From: Limanda limanda
Lineage: Eukaryota > Chordata > Actinopteri > Pleuronectiformes > Pleuronectidae
Length of the DNA stretch: 64,000 nucleotides
NCBI RefSeq assembly: GCF_963576545.1
Contig: NC_083644.1
Span: 28,277,393 to 28,341,392, forward strand
Reading direction: 5' to 3'
This document shows, one piece after another, positions 16,650 through 30,000 of the stretch; position 1 is the first letter of the stretch, and each line of letters begins with the position of its first letter. The notes beneath the pieces were generated by a model. It made no database searches and had not been told where the DNA came from. It worked only from the letters and a program-made list of their open reading frames with translations. Both the position numbers and the translations under genes were made by a program.

Positions 16650-18330
16650 AACGAGCGAGGCGGCGTAATACACGCGATGACCCGGAAGACATTTCTGCAA
16701 AATATGTACAACAGTGTGCCCTGCTGGCGAGGAGGAGGTACTTTTGGTTCATTACGGATACAAGCATAGGCTACAAGCACCAAAACTATGTTTTGATGAG
16801 AATGATTTTTTTTGACGGATTAGTAATAGTTGTTTAATCTCTGTTTGTAAAAGTAATGTACCTACTCGAATGCTGTTTTTAAATCCAAATGGTATGTCCA
16901 GCTTGTGTAAAACAAAAAAAGGAAAAGAAAGTAGTCTGACAATCTGCACCAAAATCTTCAAAGCGTGTCTCATTCTTACATCAGGGTCCAAATGTTATTT
17001 ATTGAAATTAAGAACTTGGTGGAAAGGTGCCCTTCTTCACAATGTTAAGGAGAATGATAAAAACCTTCCAGATTCCCTCCTGTTGCCAGATCCCAACCAA
17101 AAGTTTCTTGCACTACCTATATCCACTCACCAGGTTCAGTGAGAATTGGCACAGTACTTTATGCACAATTCTGCTGTCAGATAATTAAAGAAACTAACAA
17201 ACTGACTCAGGTGAAAATGTTAAATCGTGGTGCAGGTAACAAATCTTAAAAGATTAATATTCAAGATGAACTGATGACACCAAAAGCAACAAAAAAAGCT
17301 AAAGTAGCTTTTTACATCCTTGGCTAATGCACTGTTGTCAACTCAGCTCTGATAATTCTTAACTTACTTACCTAAAGCTCAATAATTCAAGGGAAGTGAA
17401 AGCCACAGAAACAACTTAGCTGTTCATACCAGTTTGAACTTGCAAGACATTGAACTGAAGACTGATCACTATAATAACTAATCAGTGTTTCAGGGAAGCT
17501 ACACCACCAGGCTGTGCTAAAAGCCACTCTGTCAGTTAAAGTTAAAGTGAGTTGTAATTATAAGACAATTAATAAAAATTCAATGTTTTGATTAATAGAG
17601 ACATCTCAGTACATTCTATTTTGTCACAACGGATGACTTCTAATGAAATCATGGCTTTTCTCAAGACAAGCCCAATAGTGCAGCAGAAAGTGCACAGATT
17701 TATAGAAAAAGCTGGAATGCAAACTAAAATGTGTAATTCTGGAAAAAGGAGAGGTGGACGAGAGATGGAGGGACGGGGGAGGATAAAGGAATTTATGACC
17801 TTGCTGAGAGAGCAAAGAGAGAAATGGAGGGTGGTAGGAAAAGCTGCCCTGTCACAAGTGCTATTTTCACTTTCTGTGTTGTCTATAGTATAGACATGTT
17901 TTGACTAATTAAACTAGAATGGAAGCTATACATGTTACAATCCACTGCAACAAAAGTAAGCACACCCTTCTTTAGTGAACTGTCCTATAAAAAACCTTTC
18001 TGTTTCTTTTTTACCTGTAACGTAAAACACAATGAGAAAATGTAAAAGAAACACACAAACAAGACAATAAGATTAAATAAAATATTGTAGTTAAAAGATT
18101 GGACAACGAAAAAAAAGAGAAGCGAAAACCGAATAGGACAGTAAAAAGATGACAATAAAATTTACAGAACAAAATAATTAATAAAAGGCCTGAAATGTGG
18201 GTCAATTCCAATAAAACAACCTTAAATTGAAAGAACAAAACATTTTATTTGACACCATTTGTAAGTGGTAGGTTCTAATTATTTGACAGATGTCAAATAA
18301 TGGCACAGAGAAAATGACCTCTACACAGAC
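16650..18330. other. Intergenic between rpl36 and the lamin gene, no gene recognised
   Basis: The proximal part would hold the rpl36 promoter. The rest has only short open frames without splice context or family similarity. Confidence 0.45.
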
Positions 18331-18342
18331 TGCCCTAAACCA

Positions 18343-18385
18343 GTGGTTCCTAAACTTTCCACAGGACGACTTCCAAAACAAATGC
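18343..18385 (+). mobile_element. hAT-type terminus relic
   Basis: CCAGTGGTTCCTAAACTTTC resembles the CAGTGGTTCCCAAACTTT ends typical of hAT elements. No partner end or duplication was found, so only a solo end is claimed. A similar end in opposite orientation is at about 47029-47046. Confidence 0.4.
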
Positions 18386-19154
18386 ACCAGTTACTTGCGA
18401 CTCCTTCTTTACCTGGCTGTGGTGGAGGCACATACAGGAAGTAGTTCACAAACAAAGAAAAAACAATGTCTCAGAATTTCCTGTTATTTGCCTAAAATGA
18501 TACTGTACAAAGAAAATCGGACAGATGATGCATTGATAGAGGTAACATTATTACAGAATTTCTCTTTTCTTTTAAATATTTTTGGAGATCCTCTCACCTT
18601 TCCTCAACTCCTCTTTTGGGAAGTGCAGGGAAAAAGAGAATGATTGGCATCAGACGCAACCTCTGCGTTCCTCCTCACTGAGTCAGTTTTGTGTATTTCC
18701 CTGTGTGTTTACTGTTGATGTGTTTAGTGTCCTGCTTGCCTGTCTCAATTCTTGTTTATCAACCTGACAGCCCGCTTTTGTTCATTTATTTTATTACCAT
18801 TCACATCAGGTATCAGTAACCACCCCATTATGCCAAAGCCACCAAGACTCATTGTACAGATATGAAAAAAAAACCTCAGTAGAACATGAACCCAAAACCA
18901 TGTCCTGTATCTGAGAAATGTGAGAAATAAGGTTTTGTTGGATCTGAAGCTTTAATATTTCACTATGCTGAAGACATTTCTACCAGCCGACGAACTTGAA
19001 CTGTTGACCATATGTACACACCATATGAGAGATCCAGAATAAGTTGATGTCTGTGGCCTTACAGTTATGTGGCTCACATAAGTTCTGCTGGCTCACTCTA
19101 ATATATAGATCAGAATTAATACAGGAATTGTCATATGTCAGTTGGGTGTTAAAG

Positions 19155-19395
19155 GGGAATGGCGAGACAAATCTGGGTTCAAATCTGATTGTAGATGAGG
19201 GCCTTTTTTTCTGAAGTTTGCATGTCCTCCCCCGTGTCTTTGTAGCTTTTCTCCAGCTATTCTGGACTTCCTCCTTCAGTCCAAAGACATGCAGCTTGGG
19301 TGTGCTTGTGCTTAAGTGTTAATGTAAGAATGGACGTTGGTCTTTGTTTGTTGATGGCCCTATGATAAACGGGATCAAAGGCTGCATATTAAACT
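19155..19395 (+). mobile_element. Internal fragment of the GGATG-tailed SINE-like family
   Basis: GTTCAAATCTGATT, GAAGTTTGCATGTCCTCCCC, CAGTCCAAAGACATGCAGCT and ATGGCCCTATGATAAACGG follow the order of the same teleost repeat as 9920-10172. The 3' tail is missing. Confidence 0.55.
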
Positions 19396-19396
19396 A

Positions 19397-19431
19397 TGAA
19401 GATTAACTGCATGAGGTGCAGTTAATCTTCA
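19397..19431. repeat. Perfect 15-bp inverted repeat with 5-nt loop
   Basis: TGAAGATTAACTGCA at 19397-19411 is followed by TGAGG and then by its exact reverse complement at 19417-19431. It sits just past the SINE fragment. The function is unknown. Confidence 0.9.
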
Positions 19432-19944
19432 CACTGTAACCTGTGCCGTTTTTATGCTCTGTTACTTTTGCAATGTTATACATGTGTCTCGGCTGATATG
19501 AACACATGGGAAAGGACCTCTATGCTGACTCGAACACAAGCAGATTCATGGAGGATATTTTATTAAGGCATAAACAGGCCCAGGCATTTAGGACATTGTG
19601 TGTGAAAAGTCAAATATATTATGCAAACTGAGGAGGGTGAATTGGAATTTTGAATTGAGGTCAAGGCATTTCAGTGATGTTCATACATAACCTACATTAA
19701 GTTATCAAAGCAATAAACGGCTACATATTTATCAAATCTTTTCAGATAATTTCCCATGAAAGAAACGTTTTTTGTTAGCACCTGAAAAATATCAGGCCTG
19801 TTTGGGGAACTGATAATTATGAGCATAAGAAATTTAGTGCAGATCCAAATAAAAAATGGAAATTAAATGTGGTTTCGAGACTGGACCCTGGCAAAAATGC
19901 TGTCTGGGGCCCCTCTGGTTGAACCAGAAAGTTAGGGGACAAGT

Positions 19945-20215
19945 ACCAATCAAATTTCATTTGTATAGCCCATATTTACAAATCACAATTTCTCTCTGCC
20001 TTTACCCTCAACAAGAGTAGGGAAAACTACAAAAAAATAAGGGGAAAAAACATGTGAGGGATCCCTCTCCCAGGATGAACAGAAGTGCAATAGATGCCAC
20101 GTGTAACTGATAACATCAACAAAATAACAGTATTTACATTGATTAAAATAAACAGTTTGTAACATAATGGAAAGTAAATTAATTGAGGAGTCATTGTCAG
20201 CATTTTTATATTTAT
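19945..20215 (+). repeat. Dispersed teleost repeat (CAATCAAATTTCATTTGTATAG family)
   Basis: The stretch from CAATCAAATTTCATTTGTATAG through CACAAATCACAATTT-like sequence, GGATCCCTCTCCCAGGA, AAGTGCAATAGATGCCAC and AACATAATGGAAAGTAAATT recurs in part at about 25676-25790, 45523-45680 and 51062-51400. No protein is coded. Class not assigned. Confidence 0.6.
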
Positions 20216-20790
20216 TTCATCATCATAAAAAAGAAAAAAAAGATTTATTTTTTCCAGGAAGCACATGCTTCTGATATTTATGTCTCCTTTGGAAGAGTCA
20301 GGGGGGAGGGTTGTTTGGTATACCTTTGGGAGCTCTGGTCAGCAGGTGTTGTAATACAAGAGGAGTTTGCCAGTCTATGATAAATAAATGATCAGTACTA
20401 TAAAGTACTATCAACTACTACTTGTTGACAATAACCATTTCTGTCATTCTATATGTTTATGTCACAAATAATGGGCAAAAAAATCTGATAATATATTGTT
20501 AAATAAGATAAAACCTAAAATTTGATATCGACATTTGCCTATAAAAGTAGTGATTTTAAATCTGGATGGATCATTTGACATGTGGCCTGCATTGTTAAAT
20601 AAACATAGCCTGTTCCTGTTTGTATACATGTAAACGGTATTGTTTTTAATAAGCATTTTGTTCCAGTGCCTCGTGTATCACATCGAACAGGAAACACACA
20701 GGACCGCTGTCTGTGCTTTTTCGAAGAGGTCCGTCTCCCTTGCTCACCATTCTCCCATAAGCCATTGCGAGTCAGGAAGCGTTCTGTGCT

Positions 20791-20825
20791 TTTGGCGCGG
20801 TCTTGATAGCGGTGTCGGCCATCTT
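20791..20825 (+). promoter_or_regulatory. lmnb2: Candidate E2F and YY1-like sites upstream of lamin gene
   Basis: TTTGGCGC (20791-20798) matches the E2F consensus TTTSSCGC, and GGCCATCTTGG at about 20817-20827 resembles a YY1 site. Both lie about 190-220 bases upstream of the lamin ATG in GC-richer sequence, where a promoter is expected. This is motif evidence only. Confidence 0.35.
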
Positions 20826-21009
20826 GGAATCACAACCTTGTTTCATGCAACTGTGAGGCGTTGCATGGTCCAACGACTCATTGAAAGACACCGTCATTTT
20901 AGGAGATACGCCGTTTATTTGATCGCATTCAACGAAACCCGCGGATAAGCTTGTTTTCTATTTGCGCTTTTAGCGGTGAAGCAAACTCAGGATTATCGAA
21001 AGAACCATT

Positions 21010-24000
21010 ATGGCGACTGCAACTCCAAGTCGTGAAGCTGGCCGGCCGGCGGCCTCTACTCCTCTCTCCCCGACCCGGATCTCTCGGTTGCAGGAGAAAC
21101 AAGACCTGCAGCATCTGAACGACAGACTCGCCGTCTACATCGACCGTGTCCGGTCATTGGAGCTGGAGAATGACCGGCTGATCGTCAAAGTGTCCGAGAA
21201 AGAGGATGTGACTACTAGAGAGGTGAGTCCAACCAAAATAGTAGAAAGTGTTCGCCCTGGTCCTCGCCCAGCGGTCAGGACACCATGCGCAACGACCGTG
21301 TCTGAACAACACACCCACGTTCAGTTACCGACTCGAAGTGATAAAAAGTAACATTAATATAAGTAACAACTGGGCGTAAAACATGTGAAGTGACTTAAAG
21401 ATCCTCTGGAAATACTTGGTGTTCACAGTAATACGCTCCAGTCTGAATAGAGCTCCCATGATACACACATAGCAGTGATAGTATTGCTCGTGTGCGGTCA
21501 GTCGTTTGCACTGCGTGGTGGTTCGCGCCTATTAACACATGTTACCTATCATTTTCATAGTGTGCTTCATAAAGACACCATGCAACGGGGACTAGCGACA
21601 TTAACTTTACTTTACATCGTGTTTCAGTAACTTTAAATACGAGCTTGATGTTGTTAAAGTTAGGGAGTGTTGTGCGCGCGCGCGCGCTCGCGGATGAGTA
21701 CAGATGAATTGAACCAAGGCAGTAGGAGTGGCTGATCCCGCCCAAGTGTTTTAATCGTCCAAATACATAATATATGTTTTTTTTTGCACATGATCGCATG
21801 CTGATTTTGTCTTGGTTATTTTCTTTAAATTATTGTAGTACAAACTACAACATTTTATTGCTGATGGGTAATTTTGTCCCCCACAAAATTATAGTGGTTT
21901 TTGAACAGCCACCTGGGTCACAATTCAGCTTGTTGTCATTCAGCCTTTTGGCGTAAGAAGATGGGGCTCTGACCAAAATCAATATATGTCCATTTTTGAA
22001 AACTGTTTTGGAGCCGAAGTACTTTCAATGAAGAATACATTTGTCCAGCTTGCAAACTTGCTAAATCTCACAAGGTGTACACTAGCATAGTTATGACATA
22101 CTCATGTGGTGTTTACATACAGCCTGTACTATGAAGCCAAATATTTTGTATTTTGTTTTCTGTGGTTACTAGGTCCCCTTTTTAAGATTTTATTGTTTTT
22201 TTGCTTGTTGCTTGTCCTGTGGAGCAGGTAAAGTAAAGGGGGGGGGGGGGTAATCATGGGAGCTCTATTTTAGACTAAACGTCCGATCTTATCCTCCTCC
22301 TAGTTACTGCTGCAGTAACCATGAGTATCACATCTGATCTCGTCTCGTGTGAACTGCAGCCGTAAGTAGGAGGAGGATATCAGTGGACATTTAGGTTAAA
22401 AACATACAAACCCGCTTCGTAGTACAAGTCCTCTGGTTTCAGCCATTGCGGTTTCGCTCTCCCTATATCTGCTCACATGTGATGTGATTCAGTAAAAGGA
22501 AAGCCTAACCTCAAGCTCACAGGGCAACAGAAAGTAAAAGCTGAACCCTTCAAATAACATCTTGGATCTTTCCCTGTGATTTAAGATTCTAATGTTGTCA
22601 CGTGCTGCCACACAAATAACTACAAATGTCAGTTTTATTCTCATTTCCTCTGACATGCTGGAGCCACAGCTGTGTTTTGATGCCCTTAGAAAAACAAAAG
22701 CACAGCTTCTCTGTAGGAGAATCTATTTCAGTTATGATATAAGTTCATTGAGGCAGGAGATCTGGGAAATGTTCCTGAGCAACATATTGCTTTGGAAATG
22801 ATCTAGTTTCTTGTGCGCAAGTATAGGTGCCATTAGAGACCATAACTATCCAGAGTTGGAAAATCCAACTCCACACCTTTTTGAGGCTTGATAAAGTGTT
22901 AGTAGTATATTATTGTTTAACATCCAAATGTAAATTCAACCAAACTAAACTTTTTCACTCATAACAGCCATTAAGTAATGGTATTTTTGTGTCCCCCTTC
23001 TCTGTAGGTGTCAGGTCTGAAGTCTCTGTATGAGGCAGAGTTAGCTGATGCTCGACGTGTTCTCGACGACACTGCTAAAGAGAGAGCCAGGCTCCAGATA
23101 GACCTGGGCAAGGCTCAGGCTGACCTGGAAGAAGCCACGCGCAGGTAATGTGATACAGTACACACAGGTCACATTGTAAGTCATCTGTCTGGGGACCAAC
23201 CATGTCAGAATTTGGTAACAGGGTCACTTTTTGGCAGTGTCCAGTTTGAGGTGATAACTGTCTTCTCCCTCTGACTGTGTGTTCAAGTGTCAAGAAGAAG
23301 GATGGTGATCTTGCTGCAGCACTGTCCAGGGCCAGTGGTTTGGAAGGCCAGCTTCACAAGAGTGAAGCAGCTCTTTCTACAGCTGTAAGCCAGAATGCTG
23401 CGCTGACTTCTGAGCTAGCTGATGTCAAGAGCCTGCTGGCTAAGGTGTGTACTGCACTATGTACCCAGGGGAAACTGTGAGGGAAGAAAGATACTAGAAA
23501 GATTGAAACAGTCTGTTAAATCATTGAGTGTTTGAACAGGAAGGTGGTGAGCACTTCACTACATTTCAGAGGATCTAAAAATTTAACTAACAACTACTCT
23601 GACATCAGAACTTAAGGACAAAGCTCTTGTATTGCGTCTAATGCTACAACTCACATCTATAAATGAACCAGACCAACCAAATAAACAGAGAACCACATTT
23701 CAATGTCTCTCTCTCCCACAGACACCAAAATGATGGAAGTAAACTCCCTTTTTATTCAATGAAGTAAACCTATCAGAAAACCTTAAAGGCTGCATTTCAC
23801 AACACAAAAACATTGCAGATAAACACAAGCTAATGATGTGCCTGTGCTATCGTGTACATCTGTTAACATGGTATTAGTACGATTCTGATTCTGACATGCC
23901 TAAAACTTATATACAGTTTGACACCTGAGACCAGATCTTCATTAAGGCTCTTATATACTTCTACGTTCTCCGTTTCTCGGAGAGGTCTCAGCGGGGGGCA

Positions 24001-27000
24001 AAGAGTCTTTTTGATTTTTACCTCTCCGACCTCTCCGTACGTGAAAAAATTCACCGCCAAACCCATAGGTGGCGCAACGGAAGACGAGCTCAGAGAAGCC
24101 TACCCCAATTGGGAAGAAGAAATCCACGTGTCTATTTTTACATGTTAGCTTGCGTCCCACACACTGAACCATGGCAACTAACAGAACTAAATAAAGTGAC
24201 ACCCAGCGGGTTAAAATGCTGATATCGTTTCTTAGCGCAGCGGTTCCCCGGTCTTGTTTCCGAACTGTGTTGCTGATTCCACAGCTTGAATCTGCTTGAG
24301 GCTACATGTAGCTAGAAGCTACACGGACCTAGCTCCCCCCCAGCTTCCACACACAGTCAGCAGGACTCCCGACACTAACTACTACCCAGTGTTTGCTTCT
24401 AACCTGGCGGTATTATAGAAACAGTGTCATGATAGAAGTGGAATTAAAGTCGTGACTTTAATTCGCGGGTTCTTGCACTGTTACCACCGCAGTTAGCATG
24501 GTTGCTAGCCTGCTAGCGCCGTTTTGTAAGCTCGTTCTAACCGTCTGTGACCGTGCACACATGCCGTCAGTGCTCTAACGAGCCACCGTCAGCCGGACAA
24601 CTCCGCTGGCTCAACACACACGTCACATTAATCGTAGAATCGTAGTTGTGTTTGGGTTTTTGTGACACAGGGAAGTAAACAGAAAAGTTTGAGGTCTGGA
24701 AATGACGTCGTAGGGAAATGATGTAGTTCGCGGACCAATCACAGCCAAGAGCTGTCCGTCGGCTCTCCGACATAAAGACGTGTAGTTAGAAAAATCAGAC
24801 GTGTACGAAAAGCTCGGAGAGGCGCTCGGAGAGGTCGTTTCACGGCGGATAGGGTGGTCTTATCTGTCCGTTTTTTCAAAAACGCAGAACCGTAAATTGG
24901 CCTTTAGAGACGTCCTGTACAGTGTGATATTTATATAAATTTGGCATGTCACGATACCAAAAATCTTGTAGTTGATAACAAAATCACTATTCTTGATACA
25001 ATGGCACAAATTTAAACAAAACAATGAATCAAAATCTGTCGGTTAGTTAAAATTGAGTCGATGTGTTCATGTGGTAATATTTCCTATGCCATTGTGTGGC
25101 ATTTAGGCAGAGGACAGCCATGCTGTTGCTAAGCGCCAGCTGGAGGCAGAGACACTGATGCGTGTAGACTCGGAGAACCGTTGTCAATCACTGAGTGAGG
25201 AGCTGGAGTTCAGGAAGAGCATGTTTGAAGAGGTAAGAAGTGTTTGTAACTACCACAACTTTTATTTTTCTGATAATGAATCCGTGAGCTTAAATAACTG
25301 TCGATGCAGAAATGAAAAAATCCTGCTCAAAAGAAAAAATGCTGAATAGTTCACCATTACACTAACAACTGCCTGCTGTTTGTCTTTGTGTTCAGGAGGT
25401 GCGTGACTCGAGGAGTCGACAGGAGCAGAGAATCGTGGAGGTGGATTCTGGAGTCAGACAGGACTATGAGTTCAAACTGGCGCAAGCTTTACAGGTATGT
25501 TGGGGGGTGAGTTTAGATAAGCAGCTGTTGTCATGTTTGTGGAGTATTGCAACATGAGAAACACTGAAAGACCTTCACAATTTAAAAAATACTTGCGTAC
25601 CTCACCGATGCATTTTAGTTAAAAAACACCACTTTGTTATGTTATCTCATGCTGTCCCACAAATCCACTAATTGAGAACATCAACAAAATAACAGTATAT
25701 AGAAGATTGACTAAAGGAAACAGTTAGTAACATAATGTAAATTAAATTAATTGTTATTGTCAATAATGGTATGTTAGTAGGCACATTGTATATCAAGCAG
25801 ATATTCATTGACAGGTCTTTCCATCAATTTATCATTGTTGGAAGAAGAGAGAAAAGAGAGACAGAGAATTGCGAGGCAGATCGGTCAAATCTCGCGCCGC
25901 ATCCTCCCGAGTAAATTCAGCTGTCAGAATTCCTAGTGATCACGTTTGTTGATTTATATAAAATAATTTTGAAGCGCATTTATGATAGTCCCAGAATCTG
26001 AGGAATCTCTCTCTCTCAGACCTGGCTGACGTCTCTTACTCAGTACAGTTTTTAAATGTTGATTTATTTGAAATGCAGAGTTGTGGAAGTTTCTGTATTC
26101 TTAGATGCATGGTTTCCGCTACCTTCGTTGTTTTAGCGTTTTTTCACCACTGACTAATTATAACCACCGCTGCTTCAGGACCAGGACAGCAATAAACTAC
26201 AACCATTTCGGACTTTCACTTAGTGTTTGTTTGATTCGCTCTAGAGTTTAAAAGACACATGTTTAAACCTGCAACACAAGATGTGACGCATGATGCAACA
26301 TCGATTAATAACTAAATACATGTGATTATCAGTTTGTGTGTGAACAGCGACAGATATGAGAAGAAACACACACAAAAACTCCTGCAGACAGAACTTCCTC
26401 CCGCAGATTCATTGTTGCAGATTGTATTCACTGATGAAAAAGCAGCCATGTGCACTTACGTATATAGAAAGTATGTATGTGATGCATTGAATTCCATCGA
26501 GTTGCATCAAGAATCACTGACTGCTGAATTGTAAACAAAGCGTGAGGCTAGTGAAGATGCACACCTCTGTTGAAATGATGCCACAATATTAACACTGATC
26601 GTAACATAATGATCGATACTTTTCTTAATGAGTTAAATCTTTCCTCAGAGCAGAGAGTGCATTCATCAGCCCATCTCACACTCTCACTCAGACTGGGTAA
26701 AAACAACAGGATCAGTATACTTAGTTAATGTATGGAGAGTTGGAGAAAGGGGCGCACTCTGTTTGGCTTGACGCAGTTGGCGCAGTGCCCAGTGTGAATG
26801 ATAGACACACAGAGAGGAGAAATAAATTACTGACAGAGCCTGTAAAAACATGTATGAAAAGACAGCAAACGATCACTGCAAGGGGACTTAGTGGAGCTGT
26901 GTGTGGCTCACTTGGTATCTGCCCCAGACTTGGTGGCTTAGTACGTAGCCAGGTGGAACGCTTCAATAAAACCATGTTGTTGGGGTGGAAATATTGCATT

Positions 27001-30000
27001 TGACTCCCCCCAGTGTCTGCATAGACCAATTACTGTATTGGGTTTATGTTAGCAGTGAAACCAATCCAAAAATACTTTAACACCGCACTCTTTTATTTAT
27101 TTATTATAAGTCATATCGTCATTGTGATATTCAACAAGGTTATCACATGTTTTTCAAACTTTTGCACATTTCAGAATTAGCATTAATCAGGTTTGTTTGA
27201 TTCCCACCAGGACTTAAGGAATCAACATGACGAGCAAGTTTTTCTCTACAAGGAAGAACTGGAGCAAACCTTCCAGGCCAAGGTGCTTAGCCATTTTATA
27301 ATAATAGAATTTCCCTTTATGTTTTGATGCTCTGATTCTCACACATAGTCTGTCTTGGCCTGTCTTTAGTTGGATAATGCCAAAGGGTCCTCAGAGATGA
27401 ATGACAGGGCAGTGAGCACAGCCAGGGAGGAGGTGCAGGAGTCCCGTATGAGAATAGAGAGCCTTGGATATCAGCTGAATGCCCTGCAGAAACAGGTACT
27501 GTACACACATAACGTACACTACTGGATTTTAACTTCAAGCGTGACACTAGCAGATTGCTTCACCAGTTGGTGATTATGTTGGTTGTTGATATATGTGTGT
27601 GTTTGTAGGTGGCTACCTCAGAGGATCGTATCAGAGAGCTAGAAGAAATTCTGTCGGCAGAGCGGGACAAGCACCGTTATGCCATCGAAGCAAAAGAACA
27701 GGAGATGAGTGAACTGAGAGAGAGGATGAACACTCAGCTCAGTGAATATCAGGAGCTGCTGGATGTGAAGCTTGCTCTTGATATGGAGATCAATGCATAC
27801 AGGAAACTGCTGGAGGGAGAGGAGCACAGGTACAACACATATGACTACATACTGAAGCAGTTTTGAGACATGAATTCTTGAGAATGTCCAAACAATTGGG
27901 TCCGGCCTTTCTTCAGAGTTTTCCTTTCATATATGATGAGTTGAGCAGGTTAGGCGTGTTCAAAACAACACAGATATCTGCTGAGTTGGTTCGGTTGTGC
28001 AGGAGGCAAGACGTTGCTTATAAATGATGCTTTGGTGATGCCAGGTTGTTGTTTTTTTGCATAACCAGAGCTCTCAAATGTTTCTGTTTTATTAAGTTGA
28101 AATCTTTGTCCGAGTCTTCTATCTGTATAACATCTATTTATCATCCTAAGATGTTTGTATTATTTTTGTTGTTTACATTTTTTTATTTTTATTAATTTGA
28201 ATCATGGAGAACAGACAAGTTATTGGTACAATCAGTCATTTAAAAGGTGGCTGTTCTCAATTTGTATTTTTAATGGCAGTGGGTTACTGTCCTTTCTGCT
28301 AAGAGTTGTTAACATTAATTCACCTGTGACTGCTGTGTTTCTTTCAGACTGAAGCTCTCCCCCAGCCCATCAGCTCGAGTCACTGTTTCCAGGAAGACAG
28401 GATCTTCCTCCTCACACTCATCCAAGAGGAAGAGAGTGGATGGTATGGAAGTGCCCGATGTGGCAAGAGGAGAGGACCAGCTGCTAGTGTCGGAAGAGGC
28501 CACAGCTAGTGGAGCAGTCACCCTATCACCCACTGACATGGATGGAAATGCAGTTACACTGACTAATGATACTGAGCAGGTAAAAAAGACTGGATGATTG
28601 TTAGTCTATGCAGATGTGTGTGTTAGTGTATACAGCAATTGATCTCGTGTTGCGTAAATAGGTAAACTTGGTTGTGTTTTATAGGACCAGCCTTTGGGCA
28701 ACTGGAGGTTGAAGAGACAGGTTGACGATGGGGATGAGATTGTCTACAAGTTCTCCCCAAAGTTTATCCTAAAGGCTGGACAGTCAGTGACGGTGAGAAA
28801 TCTAAAGTACTAAGCAATGTGTGTGATTGTCAATATAGTTTTGTCGGGGTTAATGCACTTATTTTATGCAGATGAAGATGTGCAGTCTTGTCATAGTGTC
28901 ACGAGGTGTAACAATGGTCTTTTATAGACTGTTGCATCAGGTTGGCGATCGTTTTCAAGTCTGTCTTTAGGTTTCTTAATTTTAAATTGTGGTTTAGTCT
29001 AGTTTAACCTGCAGGGGTTTAAAGGCTGATGTATCACCGAAGGAAGGAATAGGAAACAGGAAACAAAGAGCCTAAGTGTCTCCTGATGTCTTTACTGCAG
29101 AAATGCATCAAGAAGCAAATACGACTATTTTAGCTAAGAATTATTTCTCTCATATATCGTTAGCTCGATACAGGTGTCTTTGAGAGGAAAATGTAGCAGA
29201 TCCAACTCCAGAGATACCATAGTGTTTGGTGTTAAGCAGCCAAACACTCTGGTTTGGCAAAGAGAGTGAGAAAATCTATTCACTGGGCTTTGTTCTACCA
29301 ATATTGCTTTGTGTGTTTTTTTTGTACTTACTTCAGCAGTGAACATATGTCTGAGGGTGTTTTGGTGTTTATAAATACTGTAAAGGCAATAGTTGTTAAA
29401 AGCCAAATAACATCAAACCTTTTTTACGGGTGAGGTTGCAAGTTCTTCGGTCTGAGCACTCTTGACCACATGCTGTGTTTAACCGCACTGTGTATGCAGG
29501 TATGGTCTGCTGATGCCGGCGTGGCCCACAGTCCCCCATCTGACTTGCTGTGGAAGAGCCAGGCTTCCTGGGGCACAGGAGATGACATAGTGACTTCTTT
29601 GAGCAACACTGATGGCGAGGTAAAGTGATCATTGCATGAAATTCATGTGTCCCTGATTTGGTTCTGAAAGCACCTCGCTACATTAATAATGATTGTTGTT
29701 GGGTTTTTTATGTTCATATATGTATACTTTTGTGTATATATATTTGTATATTTAGATTTTAAATGTATATATCGTAGTTAAATGTTCAGCTTAGACTGTT
29801 CTGCTTTGTTGTCCTTGTTTATTTTTCTATTTCTGTGTACGTTGAGAGCAACGGCAAAAAACAGGGTGAAATTCCTTGTATGTGTACGCATACATGGTCA
29901 ATAAAGCTGATTCTGATGCTGTTCATGCATGTCTGTTGAGTGATGTGGACTGTCTGTCATGCAGGAGGTGGCCAGGAGGAGTGTAATTAAGACTCAGCTG

